33,545 nucleotides of DNA from an uncultured Prevotella sp. (GTDB lineage: Bacteria > Bacteroidota > Bacteroidia > Bacteroidales > Bacteroidaceae): assembly GCA_900317545.1 (NCBI GenBank), contig ONHE01000100.1, forward strand, positions 1 through 33,545, read 5' to 3'. Every line of letters starts with the position of its first letter. Position 1 is the first letter of the stretch. The notes beneath the pieces are model-generated. The model searched no databases. It saw nothing but the letters and a program-made list of their open reading frames with translations, and was not told the origin of the DNA. This document shows, piece by piece, positions 1 to 8,287 of the stretch. Position numbers and translations under genes: made by a program.

Positions 1-110
1 GATGAAGGGATGAAAGGATGATGAGAGGATGATGTGATGGGGGGATGACGGATGGGTGATGAAAGGATGAGGGGAATGAGGGGATGAGGAGTGGAGGAGG
101 GGATGAAACG
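1..110. repeat. GATGA-rich imperfect low-complexity repeat
   Basis: A purine-rich tract on the plus strand made of irregularly spaced GATGA, GGATGA and GGGATGA words. It begins at or before the window edge and ends just before the pnp terminator hairpin. It shows no strict period and no convincing gene. A closely similar tract occurs at 27838-27906 in the same orientation, between hutH and hutI, so the tract is recurrent in this genome rather than unique. Its function is unknown. Confidence 0.75.
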
Positions 111-145
111 ATAAAAAATCCCGCAACGGATGTCCGTTGCGGGAT
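111..145 (-). terminator. Rho-independent terminator of pnp
   Basis: A perfect 13-bp inverted repeat (118-130 with 133-145, arms ATCCCGCAACGGA and TCCGTTGCGGGAT, two-base loop) lies 110 bp downstream of the pnp stop codon. Read on the minus strand, the hairpin is followed by a run of T (complement of AAAAAA at 113-118). This is the standard form of an intrinsic terminator for minus-strand transcription. Confidence 0.9.
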
Positions 146-255
146 ATATATAAATAGGTTTAAGTCCGTTCCGGCGGCCATGACCTCGCGCCTTAAAGCT
201 CGCTGTCGGCGTCGGCGGCAGTCATGTTCCGGTGACGGAAATTCTGATTTCCTGA

Positions 256-2625
256 TCAGTCCTCTTCGTGATCGAGAATGTCAGAGAAGCCTTTCGACTC
301 CTTCAGCTCCATGGGATCATGGAACTCTTCACGGCGTGTCTCGCCCCCATCGTGATGCTCAAAGCGTCGCGGCTGGCGCTCTTCGCGGTCGCTCCGGGCG
401 TTGCGTCGATCGCCGCGCTCGTCTCCCTGACGATGGGGACGGCGCTCTCCGCGGTCCTCGCGGCGCGGACGGCGCTCACGCTCAACGTATCCTTCCGGCT
501 TGTCAATGAGCACTCGGTGAGAGAGCTTGTATTTGCCTGTCTTCTGGTCGATCTCCAAGAGCTTCACGGAGATGGTGTCGCCCTCCTTGATACCGGCTTC
601 CTCGACGGTCTCGAGGCGCTTCCAGTCGATCTCACTGATGTGGAGCAGTCCTTCCTTACCGGGCAGGATCTCGACGAAGCAGCCGTAAGGCATGATCGAT
701 TTGACCTTCCCTTGATAGACCTCTCCAACCTCGGGAACGGCGACGATGGCGCGTATCTTGGCGAGAGCGGCATCGATGCTGTCCTTGTTGGGAGCGCTGA
801 CCTGCACCTTGCCGACACCGTCGACCTCGTCGATGGTAATCGTTGCGCCCGTGTCTTCCTGCATCTGCTGGATGATCTTACCACCAGGGCCGATGACGGC
901 ACCGATGAATTCCTTCGGAATCTCGATCTGGACGATCCGTGGTACCTGCGGTTTCAGTTCGGCGCGCGGCTCTGACATCGTCTTCATCATCTCGTTCATG
1001 ATGTGCTCGCGGCCCGCCTTGGCCTGCATCAACGCTTTCTCAAGAATCTCGTAAGAGAGTCCGTCGCACTTGATGTCCATCTGAGTGGCGGTCAGACCGT
1101 CCTTCGTTCCAGTGGTCTTGAAGTCCATATCGCCGAGGTGGTCCTCGTCTCCGAGGATGTCACTGAGGATGGCAAACTTCTCCTCTCCGGGGTTCTTGAT
1201 GAGCCCCATGGCGATTCCGGCTACGGGTTTCTTCAAAGGAACGCCTGCGTCCATGAGTGCGAGCGTGCCTGCGCAGACAGTTGCCATGGACGAAGATCCG
1301 TTGGATTCGAGTATCTGGCTGACCAAGCGGACGGTATAGGGGAAGTCTGCGGGGATCTGATCCTTCAGTCCTCTCCATGCCAGATGGCCGTGGCCGATCT
1401 CCCGGCGTCCCACTCCGCGTTGTGCTTTTGCCTCACCCGTGGAGAACGGAGGGAAGTTATAATGGAGCAGGAAACGCTGGTAACCGCGCACCAGGGCGCC
1501 GTCGACCAGTTTTTCATCGAGCTTTGTGCCGAGCGTACAGGTTGACAATGACATTGTCTCGCCACGCTGGAAGATGGCGCTTCCATGCGGCATGGGCAGC
1601 GGAGAGACCTCACACCAGATCGGCCGGATGTCGGTCGTGGCGCGTCCGTCAAGGCGCAGGCCCTCGTCGAGGATGCAGCGGCGCATGGCATCGCGCATCA
1701 CATCGTCATAGTAACGGTGAGCCTCGGCGTGCTTCTCCTCCAGTTCGTCGGTGGAAAGATCGGCATGTGCGGCGTCGTATTTCTCAAGGAAGTCGGCCAG
1801 GAGCTTGTCGAAAGCGTCCATGCGGGCGTGTTTCTCGAGTGCCTGATGGTTGATGTCATAGGCAGGCTTATAGAGTTCGTCCTTGATCTGTTGGCGCAAA
1901 TCCTCGTCGTTGATTTCATCTTCGTATTCGCGCTTCTTGTCGGTGCCGAGCTCCTTGGCCAGTTCGTCCTGCAGGTCACACATGGGCTTGATGGCCTCGT
2001 GGGCCACTTTCAGTGCCTGGATGAGATCCTGTTCCTGGACTTCCTTCATCTCGCCCTCGACCATCATGATGTTTTCCTTGGTGGCACCGACCATGAGATC
2101 CATGTCGGCTTCGGCCATCTGCTGGAAGGTCGGATTGACGACGTATTCGCCGTTGACACGGGCCACACGTACTTCAGAAATCGTATAGTCGAAGGGGATG
2201 TCAGAGCAAGCCATCGCGGCCGAGGCTGCAAAGCCTGCCAGCGCATCCGGCTGGTCCACGCCGTCGGCCGAGAGCAGCATCACCTGCACATACACCTCAC
2301 AATGATAATCGGACGGAAAGAGCGGTCGAAGTGCGCGGTCTACCAACCGTGAAATGAGCACTTCTTCGTCGCTGGCCTTGCCTTCGCGCTTGGTAAACCC
2401 ACCTGGGAAGCGACCTGCGGCACTGTACTGCTCGCGATAGTCGACCTGCAAAGGCATGAAATCTGTTCCCGGAACTGCCTCTTTAGCTGCACAAACTGTG
2501 GCCAGGAGCACGGTGTTGCCCATTCTGAGTACTGCTGCGCCGTCGGCCTGCTTTGCAACCTTTCCGGTCTCAATGCTGATGGTTCTGCCATCAGGCAATT
2601 GAACTGTTTTCGTAATTACGTTCAT
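256..2625 (-). CDS. pnp: Polynucleotide phosphorylase (PNPase)
   Basis: Phosphorolytic 3'-to-5' exoribonuclease of RNA turnover, acting in the cytoplasm as a ring-shaped trimer. The 789-residue product has the full family order: first RNase PH domain (about 10-145), helical linker (about 220-315), second RNase PH domain (about 325-555, including the SNGSSSMA segment near 441-448), a KH domain with [11 protein letters not shown] (574-584) and an S1 domain (about 632-704, [15 protein letters not shown]). The family usually ends soon after S1. Here about 75 extra residues follow (714-789), very rich in Arg, Glu, Asp and His, probably disordered and possibly an RNA- or protein-binding tail. The ATG at 2625 gives the expected N-terminus. 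It is a single-gene unit with its own promoter (2706-2737) and terminator (111-145). Identification is secure. Confidence 0.98.
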   Translation of the reverse strand: MNVITKTVQLPDGRTISIETGKVAKQADGAAVLRMGNTVLLATVCAAKEAVPGTDFMPLQVDYREQYSAAGRFPGGFTKREGKASDEEVLISRLVDRALRPLFPSDYHCEVYVQVMLLSADGVDQPDALAGFAASAAMACSDIPFDYTISEVRVARVNGEYVVNPTFQQMAEADMDLMVGATKENIMMVEGEMKEVQEQDLIQALKVAHEAIKPMCDLQDELAKELGTDKKREYEDEINDEDLRQQIKDELYKPAYDINHQALEKHARMDAFDKLLADFLEKYDAAHADLSTDELEEKHAEAHRYYDDVMRDAMRRCILDEGLRLDGRATTDIRPIWCEVSPLPMPHGSAIFQRGETMSLSTCTLGTKLDEKLVDGALVRGYQRFLLHYNFPPFSTGEAKAQRGVGRREIGHGHLAWRGLKDQIPADFPYTVRLVSQILESNGSSSMATVCAGTLALMDAGVPLKKPVAGIAMGLIKNPGEEKFAILSDILGDEDHLGDMDFKTTGTKDGLTATQMDIKCDGLSYEILEKALMQAKAGREHIMNEMMKTMSEPRAELKPQVPRIVQIEIPKEFIGAVIGPGGKIIQQMQEDTGATITIDEVDGVGKVQVSAPNKDSIDAALAKIRAIVAVPEVGEVYQGKVKSIMPYGCFVEILPGKEGLLHISEIDWKRLETVEEAGIKEGDTISVKLLEIDQKTGKYKLSHRVLIDKPEGYVERERRPRREDRGERRPHRQGDERGDRRNARSDREERQPRRFEHHDGGETRREEFHDPMELKESKGFSDILDHEED

Positions 2626-2647
2626 CTAAAAAATTAAAAAAATACTT

Positions 2648-2690
2648 ATTGTTTTGACAATCATCTAACATCGCATCTGCGTTCAGATGC
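2648..2690 (-). promoter_or_regulatory. Structured 5' leader of pnp (two hairpins)
   Basis: Between the predicted pnp start site (near 2699) and the ATG at 2625 lie two short inverted repeats. One is GCATCTG/CAGATGC (2673-2679 with 2684-2690, loop CGTT), almost at the 5' end of the transcript. The other is ATTGT/ACAAT (2648-2652 with 2657-2661). In enterobacteria the pnp leader forms stem structures used for autoregulation by RNase III and PNPase. That this leader works in a similar way is only an inference. Confidence 0.45.
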
Positions 2691-2705
2691 TATTAAAAAA
2701 CCGTA

Positions 2706-2737
2706 CAAAGTTACCGATTTATCGATGAATGAGCAAA
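2706..2737 (-). promoter_or_regulatory. Bacteroidota-type promoter of pnp
   Basis: Read on the minus strand: TTTG (2737-2734), a 20-nt spacer, then TAACTTTG (2713-2706). This matches the Bacteroidota primary-sigma consensus TTTG-N19/20-TAnnTTTG. The start of transcription should fall near 2699, giving a leader of about 75 nt. Confidence 0.8.
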
Positions 2738-3340
2738 GAATGCCCCGATTATTTTTTATTTTTGACAAAAATTGGGATTGTGGCCGTCACGGTGCATGAT
2801 ATCTGCAGGCGTGTAACGGCAAACCGTAAAGTAAATATATTTCATATGAATTAATGGAAGCTGACGTCCGGCGCAGGGTCAAGAGCATAGCTCCGCTGGC
2901 GGAAACGGACTCCCGGATGGGCGGAAGATGCCTCTGTGGCGCGCGGAGCTATGCTTCGGACGGCCCGGAGCTATCCTTTCGGACGATGGAATGGCATCTT
3001 TTCGAACTTGAAAAGTATGGTTCGGCGGAACCGCTTTCCGATTTCCGGACAATCTGACGCGTTCTCCTGCGATCTGAGACGATTTCGCTGGTCAGGCGGA
3101 CATCGGTCAAGGCTAATCGGAAAGAGACGATTGGATGAGCGTGCGGGCATTGTAAGATAAATTCATCAATTATATACGATTTCCCCGCCCCTCTTCCGCT
3201 CCTTGCGAACGGACGGCCGACACCACGGCGTCCTGCCAGTCACGGCAACGGTCCACGTCGGTTCTGCCTCTTCTCCGCAGGCCACCTCCGCCGCTCCCAG
3301 GTAACGCGCCGCGCGCCCGGTTGCCATCCGCATCGCGGCG
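2738..3340. other. Non-coding stretch with degenerate 22-nt periodic array (array A)
   Basis: No credible gene was found here; the open frames (2854-3057, 2936-3160, 3166-3348) have no recognisable protein features. From about 2928 to 3058 the sequence has a 22-nt period. Copies begin at 2949 (CTATGCTTCGGACGG...), 2971 (CTATCCTTTCGGACG...), 3015 (GTATGGTTCGGCGG...) and, more degenerate, 2993 and 3037. An inverted copy, AGCATAGCTCCG (2884-2895), pairs perfectly with CGGAGCTATGCT (2944-2955). Related copies occur in array B at 25971-26046. Because 22 is not a multiple of three, these are not protein repeats. The rest of the stretch is GC-rich and featureless to the eye. Confidence 0.6.
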
Positions 3341-3344
3341 ACCG

Positions 3345-3369
3345 ACAAAATTCCGTGAAATAATTTTGT
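3345..3369. promoter_or_regulatory. Inverted repeat over the -33 box of the lipoprotein promoter
   Basis: ACAAAATT (3345-3352) and AATTTTGT (3362-3369) are perfect 8-bp inverted arms separated by 9 nt. The right arm covers the TTTG -33 element at 3365-3368. A dyad over a promoter element is a plausible repressor site, but no cognate regulator can be named and AT-rich dyads can arise by chance. Confidence 0.35.
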
Positions 3370-3395
3370 GTTTTAAGCGATTTGAGTTACTTTTG
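3365..3395 (+). promoter_or_regulatory. Bacteroidota-type promoter of the TlpA-like lipoprotein gene
   Basis: TTTG (3365-3368), a 19-nt spacer and TACTTTTG (3388-3395) match TTTG-N19-TAnnTTTG exactly. Transcription should begin near 3402, about 23 nt before the ATG at 3425. Confidence 0.8.
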
Positions 3396-3424
3396 CAAGC
3401 AGAAACAAGAAACAGTCTTTGGAA

Positions 3425-4597
3425 ATGAAAATAGCAAGAATCCTACAGTCAGCGGTCCTCGTATTGGCCGCGCTGAGCATCACCTCATGCTCAAACAAGA
3501 AGTTCCACATCAACGGCGAGATCGCCGACGCCAAGGACTCCACGCTCTTCTTGGAGAACATGAGCCTCAACGGGCCGCAGGTGATCGACTCGGTCAAGCT
3601 CGGCGAAGACGGTGCTTTCGCCTTCGATCAGGCGGCCACCGACGCCCCGGAGTTCTACCGACTTCGTATCGCTGGGCAGATCATCAACCTCTCCATCGAC
3701 TCCACCGAGACCGTGGAAGTGAAGGCTTCCTATCCGACGATGACCTCGCAGTATGAGGTGAAGGGATCGGACAACTGCTCGAAGATTAAGGACCTGGCCC
3801 TGATGCAGCTCAATCTGCAGAACCAGATCAACGCCGTGGCAGCCAGCCAGGATCTCGACGTCAAGTCGACTGCCGACAGCATCGGTCGGTTGCTCGTTGC
3901 TTACAAGGACTATGTAAAGCGCAATTATATCTTCAAGGAGCCCATGCGTTCCTACGCCTACTTTGCCCTTTTCCAGACTTTCGTATGGAACGGTGCCGAG
4001 ACGCTGATCTTCAACCCCCGCTCCAGCAAGGACGACGTGAAAGTGTTTGCCGCCGTCGCCACGAGCTGGGATGTCTACCATCCCAAGGCTGAGCGTGGGC
4101 AGAACCTGCACAATATCGCCATCGAGGGCATGAAAAACGTGAAGATCATCGAGAACCAGCTCGCCCAGTCGCAGATAGACGCCAGCAAGGTGCAGGTCTC
4201 CAACATCCTTGACATCGCCCTGCCCGACAACAAAGGACGCACGCGCCGCCTCACCGACCTGAAGGGAAAGGTGGTGCTGCTCGACTTCCACGTCTTTGCG
4301 GCCAAGCAGAGCATGGCCCGCATCATGCAGTTGCGCGAGCTTTACAACAAGTACCACGCCCAGGGCTTCGAGATCTATCAGGTCTCCGTCGATCCCGACG
4401 AGCACTTCTGGAAGACACAGACCGAAGCGCTGCCTTGGATATGCGTGCGCGATGCCGGCGGTCTGAACAGCTCCAACTTGGTGCAATACAACGTGCAAGG
4501 CCTTCCCACCTACTTCCTCATCAACAAGGAAAACGCCATCTACAAGCGCGACGCGCAGATCAAGGATCTCGATGCAGAGATCCGCTCACTGCTTTAA
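3425..4597 (+). CDS. DUF4369-like/TlpA-like thioredoxin-fold lipoprotein lacking the CxxC motif
   Basis: Predicted exported lipoprotein of 390 residues. The ATG at 3425 is chosen over the TTG two codons upstream because it gives a normal signal peptide ending in the lipobox ITSC (Cys22). The N-terminal part (about 25-120) resembles the DUF4369 domain that precedes many Bacteroidota TlpA-like proteins. The C-terminal part (about 262-385) has the AhpC/TlpA thioredoxin fold, with KGKVVLLDF, a later VSVDPDEHFW segment and a kept cis-Pro loop GLPTYFLI. At the place where TlpA has WCGPC, this protein reads AAKQS (DNA 4298-4312), so both catalytic cysteines are absent. It probably cannot act as a thiol-disulphide oxidoreductase and may bind a partner or ligand. 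It is a single-gene unit with its own promoter and terminator. The fold is fairly sure, the function is not. Confidence 0.85.
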   Translation: MKIARILQSAVLVLAALSITSCSNKKFHINGEIADAKDSTLFLENMSLNGPQVIDSVKLGEDGAFAFDQAATDAPEFYRLRIAGQIINLSIDSTETVEVKASYPTMTSQYEVKGSDNCSKIKDLALMQLNLQNQINAVAASQDLDVKSTADSIGRLLVAYKDYVKRNYIFKEPMRSYAYFALFQTFVWNGAETLIFNPRSSKDDVKVFAAVATSWDVYHPKAERGQNLHNIAIEGMKNVKIIENQLAQSQIDASKVQVSNILDIALPDNKGRTRRLTDLKGKVVLLDFHVFAAKQSMARIMQLRELYNKYHAQGFEIYQVSVDPDEHFWKTQTEALPWICVRDAGGLNSSNLVQYNVQGLPTYFLINKENAIYKRDAQIKDLDAEIRSLL

Positions 4598-4609
4598 TCC
4601 GCACAGAGG

Positions 4610-4642
4610 CTGCACAGGCTGATGCCCGTGCAGGCTTTTTTT
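4610..4642 (+). terminator. Rho-independent terminator after the lipoprotein gene
   Basis: CTGCAC (4610-4615) pairs with GTGCAG (4628-4633), and inside it GGC (4617-4619) pairs with GCC (4624-4626) around a four-base loop. Seven T residues follow at 4636-4642. The structure sits 12 bp after the TAA stop at 4597. Confidence 0.85.
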
Positions 4643-4682
4643 CCTCCATGTGCCGGTCTCACGGCCACTTCATCCACATATC

Positions 4683-5216
4683 ATGAATATCCTCGAGAAG
4701 TTTCAATTTTGTCCCGTATGCGGCAGCAAGCATTTCAGCGTGAACGGTCCGAAGAGTCTGAGATGCGACAACTGCCATTTTGAGTATTTTCTGAACGCGA
4801 GCGCCGCCGTCGTCGGCTTCATCCTGAACGAGCGGCACGAGATCCTCGTCGAGCGTCGCAAGTTTGAGCCCGGCAAGGGCATGCTCGACCTCCCCGGCGG
4901 CTTCGTGGATGTCGACGAGACCGCCGAGCAGGCCATTGCCCGCGAGATCCGGGAAGAGACCGCTTTGGAACTGAGCAGCATGCGCTATCTGTTCAGTTAC
5001 CCCAACAAGTACCGATACGGCGGACTGGACATCCCGACGATGGATCTCTTCTTCCTCTGCGAGGTGAAAGACACCTCCACCCTCCATGCCTCCGACGACG
5101 CCGCCGAATGTATGTGGATCGCGACTGATGACATCCACACCGAGCAGTTTGGTCTCCGCTCCGTGCGCCAGGGGCTTTACGACTTCATCAACATGTCGGC
5201 CGCCCTCCTCGGATGA
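4683..5216 (+). CDS. NUDIX hydrolase with N-terminal zinc ribbon
   Basis: A 177-residue cytoplasmic pyrophosphohydrolase of the NUDIX superfamily, which cleaves nucleoside diphosphates linked to another group. The N-terminus carries a zinc ribbon, CPVCG (about 10-14) and CDNC (about 31-34). The NUDIX box GX5EX7REUXEEXGU is present as GFVDVDE...REIREET, but the Gly near its end is Ala (EETAL), a small change; the metal-binding REXXEE glutamates are intact. Homologues in Bacteroidota are single proteins of this size; the zinc ribbon recalls NudC-type enzymes, but the substrate cannot be named. The ATG at 4683 is preferred to an upstream in-frame ATG at 4650, because the latter lies close behind the preceding terminator and adds a non-conserved leader. 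No clear promoter was seen in the short gap. Confidence 0.88.
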   Translation: MNILEKFQFCPVCGSKHFSVNGPKSLRCDNCHFEYFLNASAAVVGFILNERHEILVERRKFEPGKGMLDLPGGFVDVDETAEQAIAREIREETALELSSMRYLFSYPNKYRYGGLDIPTMDLFFLCEVKDTSTLHASDDAAECMWIATDDIHTEQFGLRSVRQGLYDFINMSAALLG

Positions 5217-5326
5217 GCCGCCGGCTGCAGCGGCAAGCGCGATGCCCGGAGGCCAAAAACAAATCTAAAAACCTTTAAAAAACAAAAAATGTTTTTATAT
5301 AATAAGGTATATGCCAAAGTTTTAAT

Positions 5327-5334
5327 TACTTTTG
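5327..5334 (+). promoter_or_regulatory. Probable -7 element of topA promoter
   Basis: TACTTTTG at 5327-5334 matches TAnnTTTG and is identical to the -7 box of the lipoprotein promoter at 3388-3395. The matching TTTG at -33 is not present, so the promoter is weaker or uses another upstream contact. The start site would be near 5341, 22 nt before the topA ATG. Confidence 0.55.
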
Positions 5335-5362
5335 CCCTCCAAAATCAAGCAATAACGCCAAC

Positions 5363-7705
5363 ATGCAAGAAAATCTGGTCATCGTAGAGAGCCCCGCAAA
5401 GGCCAAGACTATTGAAAAATTCTTAGGAAAAGACTATAAAGTGATGTCCTCATACGGGCACATCCGCGATCTCAAAAAGAAAGAACTCAGCATCGATCCC
5501 GACACTTTAGAACCCGACTATGAGATCCCCGAAGAAAAGAAAAAACTCGTCAGTGAGCTCAAGAAGCAGGTGAAGGCTGCCAAGCAGGTGTGGCTCGCTT
5601 CCGATGAAGACCGCGAGGGAGAGGCCATCAGCTGGCATCTGTGCGAGGTGCTCGGACTGGACGAAGCCACGACCAACCGCATCGTCTTCCATGAGATCAC
5701 GCCGACGGCCATCCAAGATGCCATCAAGCACCCCCGTAGACTCAACATGAATCTCGTCGACGCACAGCAGGCCCGCCGCGTGCTCGACCGCTTGGTTGGC
5801 TTCAAGCTGTCGCCCGTGCTATGGCGCAAGGTGAAGCCGGCTCTCTCGGCCGGTCGCGTGCAGAGCGTCGCCGTGCGCCTGATCGTCACGCGTGAGCGCG
5901 AGATCCATTCGTTCCACAGCGAGCCTTACTACCGTGTGAATGCCCTCTTCGGCATCACCAACGCCGACGGGTCGCAGTCGGAGGTGAAAGCCGAACTTGA
6001 CAAGCGGTTCAAGAGCCACGACGAGGCCACCGCTTTCCTCAACCGTTGCGCGCACGCCACCTTCACCGTCAGCAACGTATCCAAGAAGCCCCTCAAGCGT
6101 ATGCCGGCTCCGCCCTTCACCACCTCGACCCTCCAACAGGAGGCCGCGCGCAAGCTCGGATTCACTGTGAGCCAGACGATGATGGTTGCCCAGCATCTCT
6201 ATGAGAACGGGTATATCACCTATATGCGTACGGACAGCGTCAATCTCTCCACATTAGCCATCAACACCAGCAAGGATGAGATCATCCGCCTCTACGGCAA
6301 GGAATACAGCAGACCACGCAACTTCCAGACCCACTCCAAAGGTGCGCAGGAAGCACACGAAGCGATCCGACCCACCTATATGAGCAATGCAGCCATCGAA
6401 GGCAACGTGCAGGAGAAACGGCTCTATGACCTGATATGGAAACGGACGGCCGCCAGCCAGATGACAGAGGCCCTCATCGAGAAGACCACGGTGACGATCG
6501 ACATCACGCCCGACGGAGAGCTGCCGACTGAAGAGAAGTTCGTGGCCAACGGAGAAGTGATCAATTTCGACGGTTTCCTCAAAGTTTACCGCGAATCGAC
6601 CGACGAGGAAGAGACCGCTGGAGAGGAGTTTGCCCACACGTTGCCTGCCCTGAAGGACGGCGACCGGCTGGATCGTCGCGAGATTACATCCACCGAGCGG
6701 TTTTCCATGCCTCCGATCCGCTACACGGAGGCCAGCCTCGTGAAGAAGTTGGAAGAGCTCGGCATCGGCCGTCCGTCGACCTACGCTCCCACGATCAGCA
6801 CCATTCAGCAGCGCGAATATGTCCAGAAAGGAGACAAGAAGGGCGAGGAGCGCGCCTATACCATAGACTCCCTCAAGGGCTTCAAGATCACCTCGCGGAC
6901 GAAGAAGGAGCAGGTTGGATCCGAAAAGGGCAAGTTGCTTCCCACCGATATAGGCATCGTCGTCAACGACTTTCTGCTCGAGCACTTCCCGGAGATCATG
7001 GATTACAACTTCACGGCCAAGGTGGAGAACCAGTTCGACCTCATTGCCGAGGGCAAGGAGTCATGGACCGAGGCCATGAAAGATTTTGACCAGAAGTTTG
7101 AGCCGACCGTGGAGAATGTCATGAATGCCCATTCCGAGCATAAGGCAGGCGAGCGCCAGTTAGGCACGGACCCGCAATCCGGCAAGCCCGTGTTCGTCAA
7201 GATCGGGCGTTTCGGCCCCGTTGTCCAGATCGGATCAGCTGATGACAAGGAGAAGCCGAGATTCGCCCAGCTGCCCTCCGACAAGAGCATGGAGACCATA
7301 CAGCTGGAGGAGGCGCTCGAGCTCTTCAAGCTCCCGCGCACCGTCGGCAGCTACGAGGGCACACCGGTCACCATCGGCGCCGGCCGCTTCGGGCCCTACA
7401 TCCAGCATGACAGGAAGTACGTGTCGCTGCCGAAGACGGAGGATCCCATGACCGTAAGCCTTGAAACAGCTATCCAACTCATCGAGAAGAAGCGCGAACA
7501 GGAGAAGGAGCGCCACATCAAATCATTTGAGGAGGACCGCAAGCTCGAGATTCTCAACGGCCGCTACGGACCCTATATCGCCTACGACGGCAAGAACTAC
7601 CGCATGCCGAAAGACAAACATGCCCAGGCTGCAGCGCTCACCTACGACGAATGCATGGAAATTGTCCGCAACGCGCCGGAGCCAAAGAAGAAGGGCAAAG
7701 GATGA
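5363..7705 (+). CDS. topA: DNA topoisomerase I (type IA)
   Basis: Relaxes negatively supercoiled DNA by transient single-strand cleavage through a 5'-phosphotyrosine bond. The 780-residue protein opens with the Toprim domain (VIVESPAKAKTI at 7-18, acidic triad in SDEDREGE at 80-87). The active-site motif GYITYMRTDS (283-292) contains the predicted catalytic Tyr287. The SAGRVQSVAVRL segment (162-173) is typical of the family. The C-terminus lacks zinc-finger cysteines and instead has three Toprim-associated C-terminal repeats with GRFGP/GRYGP cores (about 617, 675 and 735), as usual in Bacteroidota. It is the first gene of a tight cluster, its stop codon overlapping the aroK start (ATGA). Identification is secure. 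Confidence 0.98.
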   Translation: MQENLVIVESPAKAKTIEKFLGKDYKVMSSYGHIRDLKKKELSIDPDTLEPDYEIPEEKKKLVSELKKQVKAAKQVWLASDEDREGEAISWHLCEVLGLDEATTNRIVFHEITPTAIQDAIKHPRRLNMNLVDAQQARRVLDRLVGFKLSPVLWRKVKPALSAGRVQSVAVRLIVTREREIHSFHSEPYYRVNALFGITNADGSQSEVKAELDKRFKSHDEATAFLNRCAHATFTVSNVSKKPLKRMPAPPFTTSTLQQEAARKLGFTVSQTMMVAQHLYENGYITYMRTDSVNLSTLAINTSKDEIIRLYGKEYSRPRNFQTHSKGAQEAHEAIRPTYMSNAAIEGNVQEKRLYDLIWKRTAASQMTEALIEKTTVTIDITPDGELPTEEKFVANGEVINFDGFLKVYRESTDEEETAGEEFAHTLPALKDGDRLDRREITSTERFSMPPIRYTEASLVKKLEELGIGRPSTYAPTISTIQQREYVQKGDKKGEERAYTIDSLKGFKITSRTKKEQVGSEKGKLLPTDIGIVVNDFLLEHFPEIMDYNFTAKVENQFDLIAEGKESWTEAMKDFDQKFEPTVENVMNAHSEHKAGERQLGTDPQSGKPVFVKIGRFGPVVQIGSADDKEKPRFAQLPSDKSMETIQLEEALELFKLPRTVGSYEGTPVTIGAGRFGPYIQHDRKYVSLPKTEDPMTVSLETAIQLIEKKREQEKERHIKSFEEDRKLEILNGRYGPYIAYDGKNYRMPKDKHAQAAALTYDECMEIVRNAPEPKKKGKG

Positions 7706-8229
7706 ACAGGATCATCTTCATCGGCTACATGGGAGCCGGAAAAACAACCATCGGGCACGCGCTCGCCAAGGTTACGGGACTCGCATTCTATGACCTCGAC
7801 TGGTATATAGAGTCGCGCATGCACCACTCCGTGAAGCAGCTTTTCGACGAAAAAGGCGAAGAAGGATTCCGGAGAATTGAGCACAACATGATCCATGAGC
7901 TGGCAGAGTTTGAGAATGTCATCATCAGCTGCGGAGGCGGGACGCCCTGCTTCTATGACAACATGGACTATCTCAACCGGCAGGGAGAGACCGTCTACCT
8001 CAAGGCAACGCCTGAAGTGCTCTACGAACATCTGAAGATCGGGAAGACCGTCAGACCGCTCTTAGTCGACAAGACGCCCGAGGAGGTGCAGCTATTCATC
8101 AGGAAGCAGCTTGTCGAAAGAGAACCTTACTATATACGGGCCAAGCATACGGTCGACGTATCCCTCATGGACACTTATGAAAAAATCAAGATTTCTGTGG
8201 ACAATATCAGAGATCTGCTCCATATTTAA
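7702..8229 (+). CDS. aroK: Shikimate kinase
   Basis: Phosphorylates shikimate at the 3-hydroxyl with ATP, step five of the chorismate pathway, in the cytoplasm. The 175-residue protein has the Walker A loop GYMGAGKTT (about 7-15), the shikimate-binding Asp in FYDLDWYI, Arg in FRRIE, the Gly-Gly-Gly motif in SCGGGTP and the lid-region Arg in KTVRPLL. Length is normal for the family. The ATG at 7702 overlaps the topA stop codon by the common ATGA arrangement, which indicates translational coupling. An upstream in-frame ATG at 7651 lies inside topA and would add a non-conserved extension. Confidence 0.96.
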   Translation: MNRIIFIGYMGAGKTTIGHALAKVTGLAFYDLDWYIESRMHHSVKQLFDEKGEEGFRRIEHNMIHELAEFENVIISCGGGTPCFYDNMDYLNRQGETVYLKATPEVLYEHLKIGKTVRPLLVDKTPEEVQLFIRKQLVEREPYYIRAKHTVDVSLMDTYEKIKISVDNIRDLLHI

Positions 8230-8267
8230 CCCACGTCCACACCTGCCGAAGGTATTGGCGTAACATC

Positions 8268-8282
8268 TTATCAGCCTGATAA
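8268..8282. promoter_or_regulatory. Short palindrome just before the speA start
   Basis: TTATCA-GCC-TGATAA (8268-8282) is a perfect 6-bp dyad ending 5 nt before the speA ATG. On the mRNA it would form a small hairpin over the ribosome-loading region. It may affect translation or be chance; the only support is its position. Confidence 0.25.
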
Positions 8283-8287
8283 AAAGA

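Noticed and set aside
268..975. Long plus-strand open frame opposite pnp
   Set aside because: It is the antisense shadow of the well-conserved pnp coding sequence; high GC removes stop codons and no family features are seen.
1585..2352. 255-codon plus-strand frame opposite pnp
   Set aside because: Antisense to the first RNase PH and helical domains of PNPase; no start signal or protein family features.
2854..3160. Small open frames over repeat array A
   Set aside because: The 22-nt period shifts reading frame in each unit and there is no ribosome site or conserved start.
3491..4498. 335-codon minus-strand frame opposite the TlpA-like lipoprotein
   Set aside because: The plus-strand gene has a promoter, signal peptide, lipobox and terminator. 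The antisense product is a His/Val/Leu-rich shadow.
5218..5235. GCCGC/GCGGC hairpin after the NUDIX gene as terminator
   Set aside because: The stem is only five pairs with an eight-base loop and no T-run follows.
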